This document shows positions 46,988-57,400 of a DNA stretch of 64,000 nucleotides, piece after piece; position 1 is the first letter of the stretch, and every line of letters begins with the position of its first letter. The notes beneath the pieces were generated by a model, which worked only from the letters and a program-made list of their open reading frames with translations, had not been told where the DNA came from and ran no database searches. The stretch spans positions 1,178,001-1,242,000 of the forward strand of contig JAGMUV010000019.1 of NCBI GenBank assembly GCA_020744425.1, in the 5' to 3' direction. The translations under genes and the position numbers were made by a program. The DNA is from Dactylonectria macrodidyma (taxonomy: Eukaryota; Ascomycota; Sordariomycetes; Hypocreales; Nectriaceae).

Positions 46988-47911
46988 ATGGCTCCCGCTG
47001 CTATCATCGAGGTCACCGACAAGAAGGGCGCCGAGCTCGAGGCCATGTCCGACGAGATCGACGAGGTCAACGCCGCCAAGTACGACTCCAAGTCCAAGTT
47101 CGACGGTGAGAAGGACAAGGCCGCCTTCCGCAACTACGACGATGCCACCGACCGCGTCAAGAACTTCTACCGCGAGCAGCACTACAAGCAGACGGTCGCC
47201 TACAACCTGGCCGCCCGCAACCGCTTCTACAGCTCCACCCGCCCTCGCCCCGAGATGACCATCTGGGAGGCCATGGAGAAGCTCAACACCCTCATCGACG
47301 AGTCTGACCCCGACACCTCGCTCTCCCAGATCCAGCACCTTCTCCAGTCCGCCGAGGCCATCCGCCGCGATGGCAAGCCTCGCTGGATGCAGCTGACCGG
47401 CCTCATCCACGACCTCGGAAAGCTCATGGTCTTCTTCCCCGACCTCGGCACCCAGGGTCAGTGGGACGTCGTCGGCGACACCTTCGCCGTTGGCTGTGCC
47501 TTCTCTGAGAAGTGTGTCTACCCCCAGACCTTCGCCGAGGGCAACCCCGATGCCAAGAACCCCGACTACAACACCAAGTACGGCATCTACTCTCCCAACT
47601 GCGGCCTCGACAACGTCATGCTCAGCTGGGGTCACGATGAGTACCTCTACCACGTCGTCAAGGACCAGTCCACCCTCCCCGATGAGTCCCTCGCCATGAT
47701 CCGCTACCACTCCTTCTACCCCTGGCACCGTGAGGGCGCCTACCGCCACCTCATGTGCGACAAGGACTGGGAGATGATGAAGGCCGTCCAGGCTTTCAAC
47801 CCCTACGACCTGTACAGCAAGAGCGACGGCGTCCCCGATGCTGAGAAGCTCAAGCCCTACTACATGGAGCTCATCGACGAGTTCTTCCCCAACCGGGTCA
47901 TCAAGTGGTAG
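46988..47911 (+). CDS. Myo-inositol oxygenase
   Basis: An intronless frame of 307 residues, slightly longer than the animal enzyme at its N-terminus. All six di-iron ligands expected from the MIOX family can be placed: H117, H141 and D142 (in LIHDLGK), H216 (GHDEYLY), H241 (IRYHSFYPWH) and D274 (NPYDLYSK). FRNY at 47-50 is the usual start of the conserved core. The enzyme is a cytosolic dioxygenase that opens the ring of myo-inositol to give D-glucuronate, allowing inositol to be used as carbon source. The codon usage is extremely C-ending, suggesting high expression when induced. A long antisense frame (46970-47749) is a by-product of this bias. It is divergent from the bZIP gene but 12 kb away. 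Confidence 0.96.
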   Translation: MAPAAIIEVTDKKGAELEAMSDEIDEVNAAKYDSKSKFDGEKDKAAFRNYDDATDRVKNFYREQHYKQTVAYNLAARNRFYSSTRPRPEMTIWEAMEKLNTLIDESDPDTSLSQIQHLLQSAEAIRRDGKPRWMQLTGLIHDLGKLMVFFPDLGTQGQWDVVGDTFAVGCAFSEKCVYPQTFAEGNPDAKNPDYNTKYGIYSPNCGLDNVMLSWGHDEYLYHVVKDQSTLPDESLAMIRYHSFYPWHREGAYRHLMCDKDWEMMKAVQAFNPYDLYSKSDGVPDAEKLKPYYMELIDEFFPNRVIKW

Positions 47912-48800
47912 ACGAGTTGATTAGACTGGTTGATTTGGACTTGAAAAGAAGCGTATAAAGCGTTGGTTGCAATTGAGGCCATAGATTCAAAAGGCCGGGA
48001 TAGGATATGAATTTGAGCGATATGAATGAATAGAACAAATGAGTTTACGGACGAACATTTCTATCCTTGCATCCATCTGTGATCCACCATTCGAAAGGCA
48101 CAAAGTAGGACGCAATTGGTTTTGGTACAAGAAGACTTATGTCATCTCGCAGCTGGCTTTGTGTAATGAGGAGAAGCGCCAAATATTACAATGGCGAGAA
48201 CAATTATACAGGCGCGTTACTATCATGGTTTCGTCGCGAAGTGTTTGACTTGCGTCGACCAACTCTGCAATACCAATTCAAAACGAACACCTCACACATC
48301 AACATGGTCGGGAGAACCTGTGTAGAGATCCAATTTCATGGAATTCTCAATAATCCCAAGTTGATACATCTTACAGCGAGAAGAGAGTCCATAGTTAATA
48401 CTCACAACTGAAGCCCCAAGAAATAAAATACCGGGCACAAGTCACAAAGCTGGGTTCAGAGGCCAGCTGCCTCCCCTCTACCTCATCGTCCACAATAGTA
48501 TGAAGTGGAGCTGTATTTTTTGTAGTGGATACCTTGAGCGATAAGTTGATAAGAAAAAAGTTGCAACGAAATTTTGTGCCAATTGATCCGAGAAACATGT
48601 CGCTAGTCTTAATATGGCTAGAGCTGAGTCTGACATCCAATCATAAGATGTTCCGAGAGTGAAGCTGCCCCTCAGTCGGCTTGGAAATTTGGAGGCAGCG
48701 CAACAGAGGCCGTTCAGACTGGTCAAGGTCGCTGAGAAATCGATAACTTCACGATCTCGCCAGACTCGACTCTTGCGCATATCAACCATAAATCCTCAAC
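47912..48800. other. Intergenic region between the inositol oxygenase and Dbp9 genes
   Basis: A 0.9-kb AT-richer region with the 3' UTR of the oxygenase and the promoter of the helicase. No other gene is seen. Confidence 0.5.
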
Positions 48801-50933
48801 ATGGTTGCCGGAAAGCGAAAGCGTGATCAGGCCGACGAGCCCCCCAAGACGACCGAGGTTGTCAAGTCCGACACAGCTCCAACGGCCGTCGAACCCGAGG
48901 GAGAGACTTCCTTCCTCGACCTCGGTCTCGATCCCCGATTGCTTCAGGCCATTGCTCAGCAAAAGTTCGCCAAACCCACTCTCGTCCAGCGCAAAGCCAT
49001 TCCTCTTGCCCTCAACGGCCAGGATGTTCTAGCCAAGGCCGACTGCGGCTCAGGCAAGACTGCAGCTTACGTGCTTCCTCTGTTGTCGAGCATCCTCAAG
49101 CGCAAGACTGTACGTCCATGTCCTGCGTTTCTGGCTCGAGTTTTCTTCTCGGCTTGCTAATAAAGAAACCAGACCGACGCCTCCGCCTTCACTGCCGCCC
49201 TCATCCTCGTTCCAACCCGCGAGCTTGCCGACCAGGTTTTCAAGGCCATCGAACAGTTCTCCTCCTTCTGCGCAAAAGACATTCGAACCGCAAAGTTGAC
49301 CGACAAGGTCTCCAGCGCCGTCCAACGAGCTCTCCTCTCCAACTCACCCGATATAGTCATCTCGACTCCTGCCACAGCATGGCAAAACCTCAACTCCTCC
49401 GCCCTGTCACTCGACAAGCTGACGCATTTGGTGTTGGACGAGGCTGATCTAGTCCTGTCCTACGGTTACAATGAGGATTTGGAGAACCTCTCACGGTCGA
49501 TTCCCAAGGGCGTTCAGGTGATGATGATGAGTGCGACATTGACCGATGAGGTCCACACATTAAAGAGCATTTTCCGTCGGGACCCTACTCTGCTCGATCT
49601 TAAGGAGAAGGAAGCTGAGGGTGAGGGTATAACACAATTCGTCGCCAAGTATGCCTCGAAAGTCTTACACTATCTTCGCCTTCTTAACTAACGCATATGA
49701 TAGGTGTGGTGAAGATGAGAAGTTTCTTTTGGCCTATGTCATCTTCAAGTTGAAGTTGATCAAGGGCAAGTGTATCATCTTCGTTAGCGACATAGACCGA
49801 TGCTACCGATTAAAACTCTTCTTCGAGCAGTTCGGCATCAGAAGCTGCATTTTGAATTCGGAACTGCCTCTCAACTCCCGAGTGCACGTTGTGGAGGAGT
49901 TTAACCGGAATGTGTACGATATCATCATCGCCGCCGACGAAAAGAACGCGATGCTAGGGGACAGGGAAGAGGCCGAGGATGGTGACGCAGACGAGACGAA
50001 TCAAGACGCCAAGAAGACCGAAAATGGCGAGGACGATGACGCCGAAAAGGAGACATCACGGCCCAGGAAGAAGTCAAAGTCTTCCAAGGCTGACAAGGAG
50101 TACGGAGTATCACGAGGTATGAACAACCCTTCTCAACCACGTTTCTTCACATGTTGGAACACTGTCTACGTTTACTTTATGAAGAACCTTCCTTGGTGCA
50201 GATATCTAACAATGACCTGATAGGTGTCGATTTCAAGAAGGTATCAGCAGTTATCAACTTTGATCTTCCCACCTCGGCTTCATCCTATACACACAGGATA
50301 GGACGGACTGGGCGAGCCGGCCAGACTGGTATGGCTCTGTCCTTTGTTGTCCCCAAGGAGCTTTACCGAAAGCACATGCCTACTTCGACGGCGACCGCGG
50401 AAAAGGACGAAAAGGTCATGGCCAAGATTGTACGGCAGCAAGCTAAGCGAGGCAAAGAGGTGAAGCCCTACAACTTCAACATGGAGCAGGTTGATCCCTT
50501 CCGCTACCGAATGAACGATGCCCTACGCGCCGTCACTAAGGTTGCCATTCGAGAAGCCCGAACGAGGGAGCTTAGGCAGGAACTGCTGAAGAGCGAAAAG
50601 CTGAAGCGGTGAGTCCATCAACGGCACGCTCCAATTCCTTGATTTTTTGTTCTAACTTGTATTTCTAGATACTTTGAAGAGAACCCTACCGAGCTGACCC
50701 ATCTGCGTCACGACGGAGAGCTCAGGACGGCAAGACAGCAGGCCCACCTCAAGCACATTCCCGAGTACCTGCTGCCCAAGGACGGCAAGCAGTCACTGGA
50801 GGCCAGCGTAGGCTTCGTGCCCCTGAGGAAAGACCGCAAGGGCAAGACGCAGAGGAAAGGCAAGGGGTTCAAGGTGGGGGCCAGGAAACGGGATCCGCTC
50901 AAGACATTCAAGGCTCGGCGAAAGACGAAATAG
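48801..50933 (+). CDS. DBP9: ATP-dependent RNA helicase Dbp9
   Basis: Five exons (48801-49109, 49173-49648, 49704-50116, 50224-50608, 50669-50933) encode 615 residues, the Dbp9 size. Introns are 63, 55, 107 and 60 nt with GT/AG ends and CTAAC-type branch points in most. Helicase motifs in order: Q-motif [11 protein letters not shown], motif I ADCGSGKT (GSGKT 83-87), Ia [14 protein letters not shown] (192-195) within the Dbp9-typical [19 protein letters not shown] (223-225) and [10 protein letters not shown] (423-430). An acidic then Lys-rich insertion (about 343-399) sits in the second RecA-like domain, as in other Dbp9 proteins. The C-terminus is very basic. Dbp9 acts in the nucleolus in early 60S ribosomal subunit assembly. 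No start ambiguity is visible. Confidence 0.96.
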
Positions 50934-51625
50934 ATAGGACTGCTTCAAATAGGACAGCGTTAGGGGGGGGGGGTTCATAGTGTGCGAGATACCTCGAAGG
51001 AATTAAGAAATGAGCGGGTTTCTTTTTTTGGCATGCTGTTGTTTTCATAACGGAGACCTCTATATATCTGACCAATTCATGACATAGTTGCTGTCGTATC
51101 GCACTCGAATATCTCAGGACTTCAAGGACTAATACGCGTCAACGGACTGAAACTTGATCCTGCCCATGTCCTGTCAGCCCCAACTCATCCATTCCTCTGA
51201 TCGCTACCAAACGAGGCAACCTTCGCGAACTCAAATCACTTCACCAATCTCGCCCGCATTAGACCACGACCACACAGAGCCCAGCGTTGCGAAGCCGGGC
51301 TTAGTCAGGCCATGCAGGTCGCCCGGAGATATCGGGTGTAGGACGGCCGGGTTGGTGGGGCTGGACGCCGTGCCTACCTAGGACTTGTCGTGAATCGATG
51401 GTGGGTGGTATTTCGAGTGGAGGAACTTATTGATCTCGGAGTGCTTCAAGGTGGGCGTCCAGAGGTATAAATACTCAGGGACAATGCATGATAGTGGGGA
51501 TGGTTCTGTGAAAGACTGATCACGACTTCACGGGGCTTCGCTATACAGGCACAGAAAAAAGCTTCGAGCATCAGCTCACCACATCCCCCACCCCCTTTCA
51601 TCCACTTTACTTCCATCGCCTTGTC
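50934..51625. other. Intergenic region before the aldo-keto reductase
   Basis: A 0.7-kb region with the 3' flank of Dbp9, including a short G run at 50963-50971, and the promoter of the reductase gene. No other gene is seen. Confidence 0.5.
51466..51473 (+). promoter_or_regulatory. TATA box of the aldo-keto reductase gene
   Basis: TATAAATA lies about 155 bp before the ATG of the aldo-keto reductase, in a good position for a fungal TATA promoter. Assigned by sequence and spacing only. Confidence 0.45.
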
Positions 51626-52769
51626 ATGGCTCCTCCAGCTCAAATTCCTCTGCGTCAGCTCGGCAAGGACGGGCCACAGATTCCCGTCATCGGATTTGGG
51701 CTGATGGGTATGAGCGTCGGCTACGGCGCCACCGAGTCCGTCTTACCCTTCCGCCGACCTCTCCAAGTAACTAACCTAACGCATCTCAAATAGCTCCGAT
51801 GAAGAACGTCTCAAGCTACTGGACCGCGCATGGGATCTTGGGTGTACCAGCTGGGACACAGCCGACATCTACGGCGACTCGGAGGACGTCGTTGGCAAGT
51901 GGTTCCAGCTGCACCCGGAGCGCCGCGGCGACATCTTCCTAGCCACCAAATTTGGCCTCAAGATTGGTGGAGGCGGCATCTTAGCGGACTCGTCCCCCGA
52001 ACATTGCCGCGAGAGCATCGAGCGCAGCCTCAAGCGACTGGGCGTCGACCAAGTCGACTTGTATTACATGCACCGCGCCGATGAGAAGGTCCCCATCGAA
52101 AAGACAGTGGAGGTCATGAAGCAGATAGTCGAGTAAGCTTTGCCTCATCCTTAGCCTCCATGTAAGCTGATTACTCAACGACGAAACAGAGAGGGCAAGG
52201 CCAAGTACCTGGGCCTCTCTGAAGTGTCGTCCACGACTCTCCGGAGGGCCAACGCCGTCCACCCCATATCTGCTGTCCAGGTAGAGTACAACCCCTGGAC
52301 CCTCGACATCGAAGGCCCGTCGGGCACCAACCTCCTAGACACCTGCGTCGAGCTTGGTGTGTCCATTTTCGCTTACGCGCCACTCGGCCGTGGCATCCTC
52401 ACAGGCCGGTTCCAGTCCGTCGATGACTTCGAGGAAGGTGACGCGAGACGCAGGATGGCCCGCTTCCAGGGTGAAAACTTCAAGAAGAACCTCGTCGTTG
52501 TGGAGAAGTGCAATGAGTTGGCCAGGCGCAAGGAGTGTACGTCTAGTCAGCTGGTTCTGGCGTGGTTGGTCGCACAGAATAAGAACATCTTCGTGATCCC
52601 GGGAACGAAGAAGGCCAAGTACCTGGAGGAAAATGTGGGCGCATCAACTGTGACGCTAACTCGCGAGGAGCAGGAAGAGCTGAGAAAGCTCGTGCTGGAT
52701 GCTGGGGTTGAGGGTGGACGAGACCCAACGTTTGGCGCCTTCGTGGACACCATACCTCTAGAGACATGA
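51626..52769 (+). CDS. Aldo-keto reductase (AKR family)
   Basis: Three exons (51626-51735, 51794-52132, 52190-52769) encode 342 residues. The introns are 58 nt (unusual GTCCGT donor, CTAAC branch point) and 57 nt (GTAAGC donor). The (beta/alpha)8 reductase signature is complete: catalytic D58, Y63 (WDTADIYGDSE), K89 (ATKFGLK) and H130 (YYMHRAD). NADPH-binding elements occur near the C-terminus (IPGTKKAKYLEEN). The YGDSED and LHPERR features place it with the fungal pyridoxal-reductase/YakC-like reductases. It should reduce aldehydes or ketones with NADPH in the cytosol; the substrate is unknown. The gene converges on the acetyltransferase gene with about 130 bp between stop codons. Confidence 0.95.
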
Positions 52770-52899
52770 TGGTGTCGTGGCTCGGAAGTACTCACGTTGC
52801 GAAAGATGAATGCTAGTCTCAGAAATTGTCACCCTAGAGCCTAGGCATGTAGGTTGTATGTAATCAAATATGCAGGTTTTATAAGCGATCGAATGCCAA

Positions 52900-53767
52900 T
52901 CAAACAAGGTCCATCCGGAATACTTTGCCCTGCCACATAGCGTTGTTCCTTGTAGGAAGCTCAAAGTCCTCGACAGGTTCAAATCCCAAATCTTCGTAAT
53001 ATCTGACCATAGTCAGAAGAGGATGCAGTCGAGGCATGTGCCATGACTTACTGGACCAACCTACCAGTCCCTCCAGCCCAGCAGTCAATCCAAATCGTAG
53101 CCTTGCCATGGTCTGTGGCGTACTTCTTGACCTCGTTAACAAGTGCCGCCCCTACCCCCTTGCGTCTCTCGTCGACTCGATGGTCAGCCACGAGAACATC
53201 CAAAAACACAAAGTTACCCGTCTCCATTGCGGCCGTGACGTGGGGCGTTAGGTTCTTCGGGGATAGCATATGCGTCGCGAAGTGGTCATCTCGAAGTTTG
53301 ACGGCTCCAACGGAAACATACGTCTTTCCTAGCTCGTCCACTCGCCGGGCCAGTCCGTCGTCCAGGGTCCCATTACCAGTAGCGTCATCTTCGACTTCGG
53401 CGACGAAGGTCCTGACCCTTTCACCGTGGCCCGTGTCTCGGAAGTTCTCCGACTGTGCGACGGCATCGCGAATGGCCTGGCCAAAACTGGGCTTTTTTGA
53501 GAACAGCTCTGTGCCCCATTGAGCGGCACTTCCAGCGGCGGTGAGGTGAGGGATTGTTGAGTCGAATGCGTCGATGATGAACTGAGCATCGCGGGATGAC
53601 GCAGCAGCATCGCGAATATAGAACGGGCCCGGCATTCTTTCGGGATCCCATCCTACTAAGTAACCTTGTGCCTTATCGTTGTAGTCGGTTAGGGTCAGCA
53701 GGCGGCTCAAAGTCTGCTCAGCATCCTCATCGCTCGTAGTACATAGTGTAATGTACGCAACGTGACG
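52900..53767 (-). CDS. GNAT-family N-acetyltransferase, 5' end unresolved
   Basis: The last two exons are clear: one ending at 53052 and 53002-52900, joined across a 49-nt intron (GTAAGT donor, TCAG acceptor) to give the junction LVQYYEDLGFEP. The acetyl-CoA-binding motif A is visible in ERRKGVGAALVNEV, and YYEDLGFE is the typical GNAT C-terminal element. The coding-like frame is open back to a CTACTAG word ending at 53768, reading RHVAYITLCTT, but contains no ATG before the one at 53635, which would cut into the fold. So either an upstream exon with the true start exists beyond 53768, or the sequence has an error. GNAT enzymes transfer acetyl from acetyl-CoA to amines; the substrate is unknown. 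It is convergent with the aldo-keto reductase. Confidence 0.75.
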
Positions 53768-55850
53768 CTAGTAGGGGGGTTACCCTCCCCTGCACATCCC
53801 ACGTTTTCCAACGGTGACAAGCAGCGTCAAACCACCACCGAAATCTTGGGTCGTTCGGTTCTCCCCAGATTCTCCAGAAGATGAATAACCTTTTAAGATT
53901 CGACGGGGTTCACATCGGGCCGGATCTGAACGAGCCTCTGGAGTCTGGCACCCTGAGATAGCAAGCGAAACTCGGCTGCGGCTTGAAGGCGGCGCATCTC
54001 ACCTTGAACCCCCACTCCTACTGGAAGGGTGATCCCTACACCTTGGGAGGGAACGTGCATGCATATCTGGTTGCCTACCGGCACATCCAACGAGCCCACT
54101 CGGGTTGGAGCCTCTGAAGGTGTGATGATCCTTTTTGTGACTTCTCTCCTGAAGTCGGCCCACGTATCGCGCGCTGAGGTGCTGAGAGGCTCGGTGCGCG
54201 GCTGCGTGACTAGGTGAAATGGAGTCTACATTGCTCCACCCCTGATTAAAGAGGATGTGAAGCAGCAAAGAGATGCAATGAGACTCAGAATCGATTCATT
54301 CTCCACTCATTCAGGTCATGGTGTTGATAGCAACCCATGAACTTGCTCCAGAACCTCAGAGTCGAAATGGGCGCTAATGCACAGATTGATGGCGGCGTTT
54401 TTCCCAGGCCCAAAGAACAAGTGGGCAACCCTGATAAAGCAAGACCCTGATGTAGTTGGGCATTGGAAGTCTAAACGAAAAGCTGTAGCGGCAGTTCACA
54501 ACGTGGAACTCGCAAGTTTCTCGGACAATGTACCTCAGGGACGAATGACACTTCTCATTCTGATGGTGTGTTTCTCACAGTAAAAATTACCGAGCTTGGG
54601 CCAAGGTCACCCCGAGAGCTGTTGTAAATATACATAATGGACAACGGCACTTGGGTCAGCTATTGGTCGGTTGTAACGATTTGGCAGACAAAGCACTGCT
54701 AGGCCATATGAGGCTTGATCAAGGAAAGTGTCCGGGATATTCCTTCAAATGCGACAGCTGAGGAACGGCCTCTCCAAGATTAGTTAAAGGGAGATCGGCG
54801 ATTGAAAGTCAAAAGTTGAAGCGCCCACTTCTCAACAGTAGCCATTGTCCTAATTTCGTCATCTTGATAAATCGTGGCTGGTGGAAGCTCTTCTCGCATG
54901 GTCACTGACCCCTTAACATTGGACTGGAATGGCACTCAATACCATCTCTTCTTTGTCAACAATGCGGCTGACAATTCTCGTAGGGGCTGGCTGAAGTAAC
55001 CCAAGGAACAACCAAGCATGCGCTTTCGTACGGCGGATGCTTTACCAGGGTCAGTATGTAACATCACAACCTGCAGGACCGGAACTTGACGAAATGGGGT
55101 CGGGATCCATTCGTCGTAAGACTGGGTTGCATATCGGACCAGAACAATAGGCCCAGCTACGATATGCTGAATGACGATACTCACTCACAGTCTCAAGTCT
55201 CCCACACGCGTGGGTCGGCGGTGAAGCACGGCGAGTCAGCCACGAACAAGGTGACCCATGGGGTGCCGAAGGTCGGGGACGCTTGGCCGGCGCTTTGGGT
55301 GCCGGGTGGAGCGCCCTCCTACACCTCATAGAAACGGCTGATTGCGCACACGTCGGTTTGTTGAGAGGGGAGGGGCACCAACACCTATCAAGAGCCGACA
55401 AAATAGCTTGGGCGACTTCTCGACTTAGCAATTGGAGTGCTCGTGGCTCGACAAGCTGAGAGTTGGTGTGGTGGTCAAGGTCCGGGGCACCTTGATGGGT
55501 CAACCCGGATGCCGCATCTTTCCAGCTCGCCCCTAATCATCCCGTAGCCATAAATATCAGTCGGACTGTCGCCACGGTTCAGTTTTGTCGGTTCCCCGTC
55601 ACCTTTGCCTCATTTTGTGACCAACCCAATTGCTTCTGACGTGAGTTTTTCTCTCCCAAGGGAGGGCTACCCTGACGTGAGATACCTCGTGTCACATGGG
55701 CAACAAGGTCATCAACAAGACCCAAGTTATAACTACCAACTTCAGTTAGCCCTCAAGCTAAGAAGGGAAACGAACAAAAAGCCGTTACCCTCTGAGTCCC
55801 TCAACAACCCATCCTCACCGCGATTTCTCTGAGGCCATCTCATCGTTACC
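53768..55850. other. Intergenic region between the acetyltransferase and F-box-like genes
   Basis: A 2-kb stretch with no further supported gene. The first few hundred bases may contain the missing first exon of the acetyltransferase. A minus-strand frame at 53893-54099 is a candidate only because of its position. Other open frames (54377-54583, 55051-55503) have no motifs. Confidence 0.45.
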
Positions 55851-56708
55851 ATGACTGAAGATCGTTCCTTCTTGATGCGGATCCCGGCCGAGATTCGCAT
55901 GATGATATATGAGCACCTGCTGGATAACGGCCCTAGCAAAGACATTTGGATTCGGAACAAGTCAAGGTGGGAGCACCAGGCAAACGACCGCAACAGTCTC
56001 CGATCTCCGTACCATGTCATGGAACGATCGTTCACAAGAATGTCGTATGAAACATCATATTGCGCCGATAGCGATTGCGGCCGATCGATGCACACAGCGA
56101 TTATGCGAATCAACCGAAAGGCCAGAGAAGAGACATCCCAATATCTGTATGGAAGACACTCTTTTCACTTTGGCGAGGATATCGAAGCTGTAGTGCCGTT
56201 CCTTAGCGACAAAACGCCAGATACTCGTGATTTAGTCCGGGAGATGAGTCTGTACAAGCGCAGCCCAACAAGCACTACCGGACCAGACTCGCTTGACTGG
56301 GCTTCCATCTGCCGCTTCCTGCGAAACTCAGCCAAGCTAGATAAATTAACACTTGTTATTGAGGGCGGTCGGCCGAGGCGATCTTGGGACGGGCCGCAAA
56401 GTTTGACTGTGTCGGACTTCCGACTTTTGTATTCGACACGCCATGAGAGTCTGGAGTGGGCACGAGAACTCGCATCAGTGAAACGCATTAAAGAGGTCGA
56501 AATTGTAGCCGACATTCATCACCTGCCAGATCCGCAATCAAACATGATGCTAGTTCTGGCAGCATTCTCGGCGTCAATTGAGACGTCGTTGGTGGATTTC
56601 CTTCGAGACGACTTGGGGATTCCCGCACGGGTCGGGAAGGGCACGTTTTGCGGCGCTGGCGCATTTGGGCAAAAAAGATGCAATCGTGGTGGGTGCGTAA
56701 CAAGCTGA
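55851..56708 (+). CDS. F-box-like fungal protein
   Basis: A single exon of 285 residues. The N-terminus FLMRIPAEIRMMIYEHLL (7-24) is the F-box-like helix found in a large expanded group of ascomycete proteins. A second conserved patch, RINRKAREETSQYLYGRHSF (about 87-106), is typical of the same group, where it reads roughly C-R-q-i-r-x-E-a-x-x-i-L-Y. The remainder has predicted mixed helices and strands without repeats. Such proteins may dock substrates onto SCF ubiquitin ligases, but many lack proof of Skp1 binding. The start is the ATG 7 residues before the F-box-like helix. The end is Cys/Arg/Gly-rich and could have been extended or altered by an unrecognised intron. Confidence 0.8.
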   Translation: MTEDRSFLMRIPAEIRMMIYEHLLDNGPSKDIWIRNKSRWEHQANDRNSLRSPYHVMERSFTRMSYETSYCADSDCGRSMHTAIMRINRKAREETSQYLYGRHSFHFGEDIEAVVPFLSDKTPDTRDLVREMSLYKRSPTSTTGPDSLDWASICRFLRNSAKLDKLTLVIEGGRPRRSWDGPQSLTVSDFRLLYSTRHESLEWARELASVKRIKEVEIVADIHHLPDPQSNMMLVLAAFSASIETSLVDFLRDDLGIPARVGKGTFCGAGAFGQKRCNRGGCVTS

Positions 56709-57400
56709 GGAGCGATGGAATCGAGACCCTAAGCTATGTATGCGGTTGGAGTCAAGGAGTTGGGCGCATTGGGTATTATGCCCTTTTTAACGAGTTCATG
56801 AATGGACTGATCAATACTTTCAACAAAAATTGACATTGTTACCGATTGCTGTGCGTCGCTTGACTGACTTGTGAAGTTGTGTTTTGTGCGGCGTCAATTA
56901 CTTATGATCACAGGCTCTCGCCTCCTGATTTTCCTTGACTGAGTCCTTCTAGAAGCCTCAGGTGTTCATGCCAGGCAACATTGAAACCTGGAACCCAGAC
57001 AGCCTTCACGTGATGTTGCATCACCCCAGCGTTGACGGTCGCTAATTAGAAGGTGGCCTGGGCGAGAGCTCCTGCCGCCTAAACGACGGTGCTACGTAGT
57101 GCTACCTGCCAAGCCAAGTGCTTCCTTACGTACAGCCTACAGCGCTGTTCCGCAGTTGGAACTGGACCCATTATCTCAGCCTCCCCCATTACCTACGCAC
57201 TATCGTCACCCTGCGCCTCGTCCGCGCGCATCTCTCTCGAACGACAGCACCCGGCGCCTCCGCAAACACCCTCCGATTCCGCAGCCATCGACAACCACCA
57301 TCGCCGACTACCATCGTCGCATGTGGACCTCTCAATAGGAGCCTGGCTCTTCTCGACCTGTCTCAAGCTACCCCGCTACAGTAACACATAGCTCGACAAG
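56709..57400. other. Intergenic region before VPS35
   Basis: A 0.7-kb region that holds the 3' flank of the F-box-like gene and the promoter and C-rich leader of VPS35. Open frames around 57089-57391 are leader sequence, not genes. Confidence 0.5.

Noticed and set aside
46970..47749. 259-residue open frame antisense to the inositol oxygenase gene
   Set aside because: Val/Gly/Leu/Glu-rich sequence produced by strong C-ending codon bias of the real gene; no motif.
52974..52990. tRNA B-box-like word GGTTCAAATCCC
   Set aside because: It lies within the coding exon of the GNAT gene (antisense), and no acceptor stem or A box fits around it.
55051..55503. 150-residue minus-strand open frame
   Set aside because: Cys/Pro/Ser-rich without motif; no codon bias; no conserved pattern recognised.
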